From contig NZ_BMGT01000001.1 in NCBI RefSeq assembly GCF_014640335.1, forward strand, positions 1,240,001-1,304,000: 64,000 nucleotides of DNA, read 5' to 3'. Source of the DNA: Edaphobacter dinghuensis (GTDB lineage Bacteria > Acidobacteriota > Terriglobia > Terriglobales > Acidobacteriaceae). The notes below the pieces were generated by a model, which made no database searches, was not told the DNA's origin, and saw only the letters and a program-made list of their open reading frames with translations. Made by a program: the position numbers and the translations under genes. Numbering within the stretch: the stretch's first letter is position 1; the number at the start of each line of letters is the position of its first letter. Positions 8,903 through 17,900 of this stretch are shown piece by piece.

Positions 8903-10212
8903 AACTTCTCCTGAGGGGCTATTGCTTCATGTGAGAGTGAGTGATCGTCGTTGCACAAAAGATTCAGCGATACGGGGAAGATTGGTGGGCGCACCGAAGT
9001 TGTTCGCCATCCAAAGAGCGCCTGCGTGGCAGGGCCACAGATCCGTCCCTGGCAGGGACCCATGCCGCAGCGAGTCTGCAGCTTCGCGTCGGTCCACGAG
9101 GGTTGCCCTTTGAGTTGATCGTAACGAACATCTTCGCAACGGCAGACAATCGTCTCGGAGGTTGCCAGTGACTGCAGTTCCGACCGCAGCCTGAATGCTT
9201 TCTTCAGACGTTCTCCAAAGAGGAGTTCCGACGCGCGCTGTTTTTGCAGCGCTGTGACTTGCTGGATTTTCCCTGAAATAGCAAGCCCCGCGATCTTTCC
9301 TTGTAGGAGTGCAGCGCCGAGGCCAGCTATTCCCGTAGGTTCACCGACGCAGAATATGTTCTCAATCGAGGTTCGTTGTTGTTCATCGACTCTGATAAAG
9401 TCTCCCTCAAAGGCACAGCCAAGCAGTGCGGGCAACTCTGTATTTGGAACGAGGTGAAATCCGCAGGCGAGTAGATCGCAATGTTCTTCCCAGCTTCGTC
9501 TGCCATCGGAGAGACGAACAGAACGTAGAGAGTCCTCTCCAAGTGCCGCTGTTGGCCAGTATCCAGTTTGGTAGGGGACACCTGCCAGGGCAATGCGGTA
9601 CTGCGCCCCTTGGAGCAACTTGGCCGGTTGCGACCACAACGAGGCTATAAAGGGAAATATCTGCTGCCACGGTGCCTGTTCGGCGATACATACGATAGTT
9701 GCACCGTATTCCTTTAGATGAGCAGCCACGGCAAGAAGAAGTGGGCCGGTGCCTGCAATTACAATTCGCTTACCTGCTACATCGAAGCCACCTTTTACCA
9801 GTGCCTGAAGGCCACCCGCCCCGAAGACACTGGGCAGCGTCCAACCGGGAAAAGGCAGAAATCGCTCCCTGGCTCCAGTGGCTATCACAAGATGATCCCA
9901 TGCGTAAGTTTCCACTGCGTTTGCAGAGGAGCCTTCAATCGCTGCACGAAGAACACCCTGCTGCGGGGCATCGATAACACGGCGCCCCATAAGCACTTCA
10001 GCGCCAGATGAGTGCAGAGCGGCAACGGCAGCTGTTTTCGCCGCGTCTCGTTCCTGGTTGAGCGACGCTACGCCGTTCCGCCATATCTGCCCTCCAGCGG
10101 AGGCGTTATCATCCAGCAAAAGCACGCTTCGCCTATGCTGTGCGGCTGCGGTCGCAGCGGCGATTCCAGCAGGTCCTGCACCGACAATAAGCACCTCAAC
10201 CTTTCGCATCAT
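8899..10212 (-). CDS. FAD/NAD(P)-binding oxidoreductase with BFD-like Fe-S domain, D-hydroxyproline dehydrogenase subunit (HcnB-like)
   Basis: The frame is open further upstream, but the ATG at 10212 makes an ATGA overlap with the stop of the ferredoxin-like gene and begins right at the Rossmann motif VGAGPAG, giving 437 residues. A second nucleotide-binding motif (AGTGPLLLA) follows mid-protein. The C-terminus has a BFD-type [2Fe-2S] cysteine set (CRCEDV ... CGMGPCQGRIC). This layout matches the alpha/HcnB-type subunit of heterotrimeric opine, cyanide-forming glycine and D-hydroxyproline dehydrogenases. With its two partners it should oxidise cis-4-hydroxy-D-proline to the pyrroline carboxylate. 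Confidence 0.87.
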   Translation of the reverse strand: MMRKVEVLIVGAGPAGIAAATAAAQHRRSVLLLDDNASAGGQIWRNGVASLNQERDAAKTAAVAALHSSGAEVLMGRRVIDAPQQGVLRAAIEGSSANAVETYAWDHLVIATGARERFLPFPGWTLPSVFGAGGLQALVKGGFDVAGKRIVIAGTGPLLLAVAAHLKEYGATIVCIAEQAPWQQIFPFIASLWSQPAKLLQGAQYRIALAGVPYQTGYWPTAALGEDSLRSVRLSDGRRSWEEHCDLLACGFHLVPNTELPALLGCAFEGDFIRVDEQQRTSIENIFCVGEPTGIAGLGAALLQGKIAGLAISGKIQQVTALQKQRASELLFGERLKKAFRLRSELQSLATSETIVCRCEDVRYDQLKGQPSWTDAKLQTRCGMGPCQGRICGPATQALFGWRTTSVRPPIFPVSLNLLCNDDHSLSHEAIAPQEKL

Positions 10213-10460
10213 CGCTGCGTCCCCACTGTCATGCCATCGCGGCAGACAAGTTGGCACGTGCGGCAATGCGGTATTCCGTCGACAACCGCGCGGCACTCGA
10301 AACATATTCCCATGCCGCAGAGAGCGCTACGTGGCGCTCCAGAGATAGAGAGACGACAAGGGACGCCTGCCGCAAGTATTGCTGCACTGACGACTGACCC
10401 CGCGTCAACGGTAGTCGCGCGACCATTGATATGAACGATTAGAGTCGGCGGCTTAGCCAT
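10209..10460 (-). CDS. Small [2Fe-2S] ferredoxin-like subunit of D-hydroxyproline dehydrogenase (HcnA-like)
   Basis: An ORF starting at 10460 (ATG, MAKPPTLIVHING) encodes 83 residues; a longer frame reaches 10511 but would overlap the upstream gene further without adding domain sequence. Plant-type [2Fe-2S] cysteines are visible in CGMGICFEC and CRTC. Such a small subunit accompanies HcnB- and HcnC-like flavoproteins in opine and hydroxyproline dehydrogenases and passes electrons between flavins. It overlaps the preceding gene by 8 bases and the following one by 4, so the three subunits should be made in fixed ratio. Confidence 0.85.
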   Translation of the reverse strand: MAKPPTLIVHINGRATTVDAGSVVSAAILAAGVPCRLSISGAPRSALCGMGICFECRAVVDGIPHCRTCQLVCRDGMTVGTQR

Positions 10461-11574
10461 GCGCCACCTCCATCCTCGCAACCCGCGACGGGAGGTAAGG
10501 GGTTGGATCAATCTCAGACTGGCGGTTCAGAAACTCGTCTGCCAGCAAACGAGCAGCTCCGGGAGCATTCGTGATGCCCAGCCCCTCGAATCCCATTGCA
10601 AGGAATAATGTTGGGTCTTCTGTTGGGCCAATGTACGGCAGCTTATCGGGAGTCGCTACACGAAATCCCGTCCATACTCGGATTGCAGAAAGATGGGCAA
10701 GCGCAGGCATATAGTTACACGCCCGATTCAACATCTCGCGGAGGATAGCATTGTCTGCCGCGGCATATTCATTGCCATACTGCCGCGAGGAACCGATGAG
10801 TAGTTGTCCGGTGGTGCGAGGTTGAATGTTGAATGCAACGGAATCTTCCGTAATTTTGTGTGCGCTCTTCAGGTAGCCCAACTCGACAAGTTGATGCCGA
10901 AGAAAATTGGGATACCGGTCCGTGATGGCCAGATGTCCTTTGCGTTTTTGGAGAGGCAGCCACGGGAGAATGGTCTTATCTGCCCCTGTAGCCAGTATGA
11001 TGCGTCCCGAAGTCAGCGTGGACCCATCGTCGAGAGTGACAACGCCTGTTCCTGTCTTCACCGCGGCGTGTCCGCGCAACAATAGTGCCCCATGTTGCAT
11101 AGCTTCGGCGAGGAAGTACGCTGCCGCTGTTGGTGGATAGATAACAGCGTCGTCCGGTACAAGCAAACCACCCGCGAGTCCGGCGCGTAGCTCGGGTTCC
11201 TCAGACGCGATCGCAGCGCTGTCTAAAACAATTGAGTCTACCCCTGCCGACGCATAGATATTTTGTTTGGCATGAACCTCCGCCATCTCTTCTTCATCTG
11301 CCGCTACCCATATTGTTCCGCGGTTTTCGTACTCGACCGTCGGCGGTAGCTGCGTCATAAGCTCTTGCCACAACGAACGCGAATACCGCGTCAGCGCAAG
11401 CTGTGCCGGCGAGTCATCCATCACGACCAAATGCCCCATGCCGGCTGCCGTGGCTCCGCCGCCTGGGATATTGACCTCGACAATTCCCACCTTCAAGCCT
11501 GCCTGCGCGCACTCTCTCGCACATGCGCATCCTATGATGCCGGCTCCAAGAATGAGAACGTCAAAGCTATTCAT
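10453..11574 (-). CDS. DadA-like FAD-dependent D-amino-acid oxidoreductase, D-hydroxyproline dehydrogenase catalytic subunit (HcnC-like)
   Basis: A 373-residue DAO-family flavoprotein with the N-terminal dinucleotide motif GAGIIGCACA (residues 10-19) and the C-terminal FAD-binding stretch AMGFEGLGITNAPG typical of DadA, glycine oxidase and HcnC. It would oxidise cis-4-hydroxy-D-proline made by the epimerase encoded directly upstream. Its ATG overlaps the epimerase stop by four bases. The three-subunit arrangement is the one known for cluster-encoded hydroxyproline dehydrogenases in Pseudomonas and Rhizobiales. Confidence 0.87.
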   Translation of the reverse strand: MNSFDVLILGAGIIGCACARECAQAGLKVGIVEVNIPGGGATAAGMGHLVVMDDSPAQLALTRYSRSLWQELMTQLPPTVEYENRGTIWVAADEEEMAEVHAKQNIYASAGVDSIVLDSAAIASEEPELRAGLAGGLLVPDDAVIYPPTAAAYFLAEAMQHGALLLRGHAAVKTGTGVVTLDDGSTLTSGRIILATGADKTILPWLPLQKRKGHLAITDRYPNFLRHQLVELGYLKSAHKITEDSVAFNIQPRTTGQLLIGSSRQYGNEYAAADNAILREMLNRACNYMPALAHLSAIRVWTGFRVATPDKLPYIGPTEDPTLFLAMGFEGLGITNAPGAARLLADEFLNRQSEIDPTPYLPSRVARMEVAHG

Positions 11575-12539
11575 TCGAAGCGAATCCCATCGCGAAACGG
11601 ATCGGTTGGATCGAAGATCAGAGTTGATTCAGCGGTAATCCATGCTTGACCGGTGATTGTTGGGATTACGCCTTCCGGTGTCTCTTTTACCGTCCCAACG
11701 AAGACGGAACCCAGAATTCCTTCCTGGCGCCATTCCATCCCCGGAGCAAACATGCCGGAAGCATGCATGCAGGCGAGCTTGGCGCTGGTACCGGTACCGC
11801 AGGGCGACCTGTCGAAAGATGCTCCTGGGCAGAGGACAAAGTTGCGGCTGGAATTCTCCGGATTTGAGGGGGGCGCAAAGAGTTCGACGTGATCGATCAA
11901 TGCTCCGCCTTTGCCGGTAATGCCTTCATCTGCCAGCGCAGAGCGGATTGCAGTTGTTATCGCCAGCAAGTTGAGCCGGTTCTCAATCTTCAGATCAAAA
12001 GTATGATCCTTGACCAGCATGAACCAGTTACCGCCCCAAGCCACGTCTCCTGTAATTTGGCCGTAAGCGGGAACGTCAACTGTAACATCGCTACGATGAC
12101 GATAGCTCAGCACGTTTTGTACGGACACACTGCCATTGTCATGGAGATGCGTATAAACAGTCCCCACGGGCGTTTCAATCGCGTGCTTGCCGGGCTTTAT
12201 GCGTCCCAAATGGGCAAGAGTAGTCACTAGCCCTATCGTCCCGTGGCCGCACATCCCGAGATAACCGACATCATTGAAAAAGATGACGCCTGCCGTTGCT
12301 TCTGGATCCACGGGCTTGCAAAGTAGAGCGCCGACGATTACCTCGGAGCCTCGAGGTTCACATACAACACCCGCTCGAAAGCTGTCGTACTCATCGCGGA
12401 GCAGGTTTAGTCTGTCCTGCAAACTGCCTTCTCCCAGAGGGGGTGCACCAGCGATTACGACCCTGGTCGGCTCGCCTCCGGTATGAGAATCAACGACTTG
12501 AACGTGGCTAGTCACTGAGTTGCGTGGTGTCATCGTCAT
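11571..12539 (-). CDS. 4-hydroxyproline 2-epimerase (proline racemase family)
   Basis: A 322-residue member of the proline racemase family. Both catalytic cysteines are present: Cys97 in MCGHGT and Cys247 in DRSPCGTGTSA. Two cysteines mark a racemase or epimerase; the related trans-3-hydroxyproline dehydratases replace the first one with Ser or Thr. First gene of a five-gene, tightly overlapping operon, it would turn trans-4-hydroxy-L-proline into cis-4-hydroxy-D-proline. A second in-frame ATG two codons on is an equally good start. Proline racemase activity is the main alternative, but the dehydrogenase and deaminase genes downstream argue for hydroxyproline. Confidence 0.9.
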   Translation of the reverse strand: MTMTPRNSVTSHVQVVDSHTGGEPTRVVIAGAPPLGEGSLQDRLNLLRDEYDSFRAGVVCEPRGSEVIVGALLCKPVDPEATAGVIFFNDVGYLGMCGHGTIGLVTTLAHLGRIKPGKHAIETPVGTVYTHLHDNGSVSVQNVLSYRHRSDVTVDVPAYGQITGDVAWGGNWFMLVKDHTFDLKIENRLNLLAITTAIRSALADEGITGKGGALIDHVELFAPPSNPENSSRNFVLCPGASFDRSPCGTGTSAKLACMHASGMFAPGMEWRQEGILGSVFVGTVKETPEGVIPTITGQAWITAESTLIFDPTDPFRDGIRFE

Positions 12540-12541
12540 AA

Positions 12542-12551
12542 TTGTAGACTA
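12542..12551. promoter_or_regulatory. Candidate GntR/FCD operator before the hydroxyproline operon
   Basis: TTGTAGACTA fits the loose TNGT..ACNA palindrome bound by FadR-subfamily GntR regulators and sits 3 bases upstream of the epimerase start, inside the 101-base divergent gap to the GntR gene. The match is short and imperfect, so this is a suggestion only. A bound repressor here would block the catabolic operon until hydroxyproline or an intermediate is present. Confidence 0.3.
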
Positions 12552-12640
12552 TTTTGGATACTAATATGTTGCTATTTCTATTCGCCTCTCAAAGTATTTT
12601 CAATCATTGCCTGCGTTACTCTGGGACAAGAGGCTAAACC

Positions 12641-13414
12641 TTGAATACGAGAGTGTCTAACCCGACCCAGACGGCTAAAGCGAAACGGCATCCAAAATCC
12701 ACGCCCCCAGCAAAAAAGCGCGAGAAGGCAGAACATGGAACCAGCCTATCGACGGCATTTCAGGAGATTCGCGAGCTGATCGTTCATGGTCGAATGTCGC
12801 CGGGCACGTGGATTGTTGAGGCAGATCTGGCTGAGAGGCTGAACATGAGCCGAACTCCTGTTCGCGCCGCGATCCATTGGCTGCAGCGTGAAGGCTACGT
12901 GATTGAGCATCGGAATGTCAGTAAATCGCGCATGATCGTTGCGCCGCTTACCAAAGAAGACGCTAATGAACTCTATATGATCATTGGCCGTGTCGAAGGA
13001 ATTGCAGGACGTGGGGTTGCTGAACTTCCGAAGGCCGAACGGTTGGAGATTGCGAAGCAGCTCACAAAGATTAATGATCAGCTTTTGGCAATTGCCGATG
13101 GAAGTGGTAATTCCGGTGAGATCTTCGAGCTGGACCGAAATTTTCATAGCCTTGTGGTGCGCTCCGGTGCAGGTACACGACTGTTAACGCTGCATTCAGC
13201 CATCGAACCTCAGACGGAACGCTACTGGCGTCTGTATGCAAGTTCGATTATCAAAAACCTGCATACCTCAGTCGAGGAGCATGAGCGGATTATTGCGGGT
13301 ATTATCTCCGGAGATGCAGGAGCGGTAGAGGCAGGCTTGCAAAAGAACTGGCAAAAGGGCGCGGAGCGCCTTGGGCATGTCATCGATATCTTCGGAGAGC
13401 GTGGCAGTTGGTAA
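12641..13414 (+). CDS. GntR-family transcriptional regulator with FCD ligand domain
   Basis: The frame begins with a TTG at 12641 and encodes 257 residues. The first 30 are basic and low-complexity, so a later start is possible. Residues 35-105 form a winged helix with the GntR signature LAERLNMSRTPVRAAIHWLQ. The rest is an alpha-helical FCD domain with the expected metal-ligand region (DRNFHSLVV, later HERIIAGI). It is transcribed away from the hydroxyproline operon with a 101-base shared gap, the usual layout for a local regulator of that operon. Ligand and sign of regulation are inferred. Confidence 0.85.
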   Translation: MNTRVSNPTQTAKAKRHPKSTPPAKKREKAEHGTSLSTAFQEIRELIVHGRMSPGTWIVEADLAERLNMSRTPVRAAIHWLQREGYVIEHRNVSKSRMIVAPLTKEDANELYMIIGRVEGIAGRGVAELPKAERLEIAKQLTKINDQLLAIADGSGNSGEIFELDRNFHSLVVRSGAGTRLLTLHSAIEPQTERYWRLYASSIIKNLHTSVEEHERIIAGIISGDAGAVEAGLQKNWQKGAERLGHVIDIFGERGSW

Positions 13415-13496
13415 TGAGGAGATAGTAGATGTCCTCTCGAAGCTAGACGCCGCAGCATTGCTATCAATAAATACTCTGGCCGGACGGGATCAGAAA

Positions 13497-14597
13497 ATGC
13501 TGCGCTGCGGGGCACTTCAGGGAACCCTATTAGGAATCGTCGCTAGTATTGCGCTTGCGCTCACCTTATTGGCGCAGCGTGCCAGTGCTTCGCCGATACA
13601 GAATGGGGAAGTTAAATCGGCCCAGACTGGCGTTGATGCTGAAGACGCTCTTCAGAAGGGCATTGCCCTGACGCGACGGGGTTTGTTCCAGGAGGCGATT
13701 GTTCCTTTGTTGCAAGCACAAGGGAAGGTCGTTGAGGAATATGCGGACCGCTTCAATCTTGCGCTCTGCTACTTCGGCACCGGCAATTATCGACAGTCCA
13801 TAGAAATCCTGAAAGATCTGCGTTCAAGCTCGCATAACACTGCGGCGGTGAATAATTTGCTTGCGCAGGCCTACGTCGGCAACCGGCAGCCAGAGCAGGC
13901 AATTAAAGCGCTAACGGAGGCCTCCAGGAAGGCTCCAAAAGATGAAAAACTGTATGCCTATGTCGCCGATGCATGTACTGACCATTACGAGTATGCCCTC
14001 GGACTTCGCGTAGTCGATCTGGGGCTAAAAGATCTCCCGCAATCTGCACGGCTTCACTATGAACGAGCCATGTTTCTCTCTCGCCTTGATCGCTTCGAAG
14101 ATGCGAAGCTTGAGTTTGACCGCGTGAGTGAGCTTGCGCCTGAAACCGACATTGCCTATCTTGCGGTTGTCCAGAAGGAGCTTTACGAGGACAACTTCAC
14201 TGAAGCACTTCGTTCTGTCCGCAAAGCAATCAAGGCAGGACATGGCGATTATCAAATGCTCTCTCTGTTGGGGACAATTCTTCTGCATTTGGGGGTAGAG
14301 CCCGAGCAGCCAGAGTTTGCCGAGGCCCGCAAAGCGTTAGAGGCCTCGGTGACAGCGCGTCCCAACTATTCCGCCTCTCAGATAGCGTTAGGAAAGCTTT
14401 ATCTTATGGAGAACCGCGCAAACGAAGCGGTAATCCATCTTGAGATCGGCCGCAGTTTGGAGCCTCGCAACCCTGCAATCTATCCCAGCCTCGCAGATGC
14501 TTATCGGCGTCTGGGAGAGCGAGAAAGATCGCAGGAATGCTTGAAGGTCCTCTCCGGTCTGCTTCAGGAAAAAAGCGCAGTGTCCGCCAAGCAATAA
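13497..14597 (+). CDS. Exported TPR-repeat protein
   Basis: The frame is open from 13371, inside the end of the GntR gene, but the ATG at 13497 puts a signal sequence first (hydrophobic GIVASIALALTLLAQ, then ASA) and gives 366 residues. The mature part is a run of about eight TPR-like helix pairs (for example a FNLALCYFGTGNY unit and a late ALGKLYLMENRANEA unit). TPR proteins scaffold protein complexes and give no catalytic clue. It lies between the GntR regulator and the TonB receptor gene on the same strand, so a periplasmic partner of the receptor is plausible. The start is uncertain; no strong ribosome site is seen. Confidence 0.72.
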   Translation: MLRCGALQGTLLGIVASIALALTLLAQRASASPIQNGEVKSAQTGVDAEDALQKGIALTRRGLFQEAIVPLLQAQGKVVEEYADRFNLALCYFGTGNYRQSIEILKDLRSSSHNTAAVNNLLAQAYVGNRQPEQAIKALTEASRKAPKDEKLYAYVADACTDHYEYALGLRVVDLGLKDLPQSARLHYERAMFLSRLDRFEDAKLEFDRVSELAPETDIAYLAVVQKELYEDNFTEALRSVRKAIKAGHGDYQMLSLLGTILLHLGVEPEQPEFAEARKALEASVTARPNYSASQIALGKLYLMENRANEAVIHLEIGRSLEPRNPAIYPSLADAYRRLGERERSQECLKVLSGLLQEKSAVSAKQ

Positions 14598-14940
14598 ACC
14601 CTCCTTCGCTCCTTTGAGCGCCCCATTGTCTGGAGTAATTGTTGGAAATATCCCGGCACTCAGTGCTGAAGGTGCCGCTAAACCTAACAACGAGAGAAGG
14701 ATGCTCGAAAGCTCCATAAATTCGGGAAAAGTATGTATTTTGGTGTTTGACTTTAAATACATATAAGGATACAAAGTTGTATCTGCTTCTGTTAGAGCTA
14801 TACATAATAGTTTTCCCAAGTTTCAGGGCCATTAATTTCCAGTCATCTGTGGATCTTCTGACTTGAATCAGAGCTCCGGGCGCGGCACCGCTGCAAAAGA
14901 AAGAAAAGGTTTTCACGCGGGATAAATTTCAGGAGGCGTT
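14598..14940 (+). promoter_or_regulatory. Leader region of the TonB receptor gene with a candidate sigma-70 promoter
   Basis: This 343-base stretch has no convincing gene. A possible sigma-70 promoter has TTGACT at 14747-14752 and TACAAA at 14770-14775, 17 bases apart, in a locally AT-rich segment. That would give a leader of roughly 160 bases. A strong AGGAGG lies at 14931-14936 just before the receptor ATG. The first part has a few short inverted matches but no clear terminator for the TPR gene. Confidence 0.4.
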
Positions 14941-17900
14941 ATGTTGCGCAAGAAGTGTTGCTATCTGTTCTGCTTGGCATTAAGTGTTGTTTGCGTGCTC
15001 GGGCTTACGTCTACAGCTCTCGGACAAAGCGGCTCTCAGGGAACCGTTATCGTGACAGTTACGGACGCAAGCGGCGCGGTTATTCCTGGCGCCGATCTTG
15101 AACTGGTAGAAGCTTCGACCAATAGTCTGCGCAAGGCTGAGACAGCTAGCGACGGATCTCACCGGTTCGTGAACCTGACAATTGGCGTTTATAAGCTCAC
15201 CATTTCGAAGACAGGCTACGCCAGCAAAGTTTATAGTTCTGTGCTGGTTCAAGCGTCGCAGGTCAGTTCTATTGCAGCAGCCCTTCCAGTCGGCGAGGTG
15301 TCAGAGGTTGTCAGTGTTACCGGCACCCGAACCCCTGTTCTGCAGGTCAGCTCCAATGAAATCGGCACTGTCGTCGACATGAAGCAGATTCAGAATCTCC
15401 CCCTTGAAGGACGCGATCTGACATCGTTCTCCACGCTTGTTGCCGGCTATAACGGCACCTTCAACGGTTTGCCCTCTAATGACCAGGGAAGCAACATCGA
15501 TGGTGTCATTGGCAACTCCAGCCGTATGAAGTTCGGAGGCAATACCCAGCCCGCCGTATCGCCTCGCCTTGAAAATATAGAAGAGATGTCGATCCAGACC
15601 GATCAGCTCAGCTTGAACTCCGGCTTCGGTCAATCCAGCACTCAGCTAAATTTTGTTTCGAAGCGTGGAAGCAATCGCTTTCACGGCAGCGTTTATGAGG
15701 ATTTTCGCAACTCCGGTCTTAATGCCAATAGCTGGTTTAACAATGCCGCTGGCGTACGTAAAAACAAACTCATCCTGAATGACTTTGGCGGCAACTTTGG
15801 TGGTCCCATATTCCACGACAAGCTTTTCTTTTTCGGAAGCTTTGCCATGTCCAAGCAGCCTGGGTCTTTTACAGCCTCAAACGATGTCTTCACAGCGGCG
15901 GCACAACAGGGCAACTTTACCTATTCGGGTGGTACGGTCAACGTTCTCAATGTTGTGAGCGCCTATAACCCAGCACTCCCTGGGACTGTAAATTCACAGC
16001 AGAGTGCCCAATTAGCCGCGATCAACGATGCAGTAAGCCATGGAGCCGTAACCGCAACGGCAGATCCCAACTACAACCAGATCAGTTGGAACAACAACTC
16101 TTCCATCACCAATTACTTTCCCGGCGGCCGTCTCGACTATGTCCTCTCGGAACGGGTCAGGATGTATCTATCCTTTCTCTATAACAAGAACAGCCAACCG
16201 ACATCGACAGCGGCCAACTTCCCGGGTTCAGGATTTGCCTACCAGGTAGCTGGTTCTTCGGCCAAAAACTATACGACGTCGTACGGTCTCGACCTCATCA
16301 TCACGCCACGCCTCATCAATCAGCTTAAGCTGGGATACCTCTACGACAACACGCAGTATGCCCCTGGCGTGAAACCTTCTTACGCTACGCTTCCCACGGT
16401 GGCATGGAACATCGGTAGCTCGTCTACCTCGGCCTGCCCTACATGTACTGCGGGTCTAACGATGTCTGGCCAAGCTTATCCGCTTCCGATTACCACCTTC
16501 TATCCGATTATGAACGCCTCGGATTCAGTAACCTGGGAGAAAGGGACGCATGCCATCTCGTTTGGCGCATCCTGGTACCGGGAGCAGGACCACTACTACA
16601 ATCCACCGGAAGGTTTTCCCAACTACACTCTCAGCACTACCTCAGGTCTTGCGAGTGGGGATCCGGCCGCCAACGCATTCAATAGGTCCAATTTCCCTGG
16701 AGCGAGCGCAAACGATCTTGTAGAAGCACAGCAACTCTACGCAATCCTGACCGGAAGAATCTCAAACATCAACGGTCAGTTTGCGAAAAATCCACACGAT
16801 AATACCTATCAAACTGGAGTAGGCGCCTACAATCTTGACGAAGTCTCAAGTGCGGCTGGATTGTTCGCTGAGGACTCCTGGAAGGTCAGGCGTGACCTCA
16901 CTCTCAATTACGGTTTGCGCTGGGACTTTGTCGGCGACCAGCACGACCTGACCGGAGCTTATCATTCTGCATCTCCGGGCGACATCTACGGCCCCTCAGG
17001 ATACGGCAATCTTTTTAATCCTGGATCGCTGACAGGAAACATGAATCCATTATTGACCGCCAAGGAGCATGCCTATGCTCCTTGGAAGGTGACGCCTCAG
17101 CCAGCTTTTGGTTTCTCCTGGAATCCAACTGTTAGCGACGGGCCGCTCGGCGCCTTGTTAGGCGGCAGCAGCACCGTAATACGCGGAGGCTTCGCCCTCA
17201 GACGATTCACGGAGCCATATCAGTACTACTGGAACCAGGCATCTGACTTTGGCTCCTTCTTTTATCAGAACTTCTCACTCAATCCGAATAACACGGGAAC
17301 GACCGGCACATTTGCTCCCGGTAGTCTGTTGCTTGGACAAACTCTACCGCCCTATGCGATATCCCCCGCCACGTACGAGACTACTGCGCAACAAGCCGAG
17401 TTCACCTTTATTAGCGGAGCACCTGGCGTGAATGGGATGGATCCGCATATCAAGCAGCCCTACAGTGAATCGTGGAACTTCGGAGTTCAGCGCGCTCTTG
17501 GGAGTTCGCGAGTCCTCGAGGTTCGGTACAACGGAAACCGATCGATCCATCAGTGGATTCCGATCAATCCTAACGAAGTCAATGTCTTCGAAAATGGCTT
17601 TCTCGCCGAGTTCAAGAAGGCGCAGGCTAACCTTGCGGCTAACGGTGGACCCAACGCCGCAAATCCGTCCTTCGCTGGTCCGGGTATGCCGATCATCACC
17701 GCAGCGTTTGGTGGTTCAGCAAATGACTCTGACTTTAGCAACGGACAGTTCATTCAATACCTGGTCAACGGCGATGTCGGTAGCTTTGCAAATACTCTGA
17801 GCGGAGTCAACGGAACGCATCCATACTTCTGCAACCTCGTTGGCAGCAAGTTCGCTCCGTGCGTGACAAATGCTGGCGTAACGACCGCTGGTGCCGGATA

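Noticed and set aside
11571..12539. trans-3-hydroxyproline dehydratase as the identity of the proline-racemase-family gene
   Set aside because: Both catalytic cysteines (97 and 247) are present; the dehydratases lack the first.
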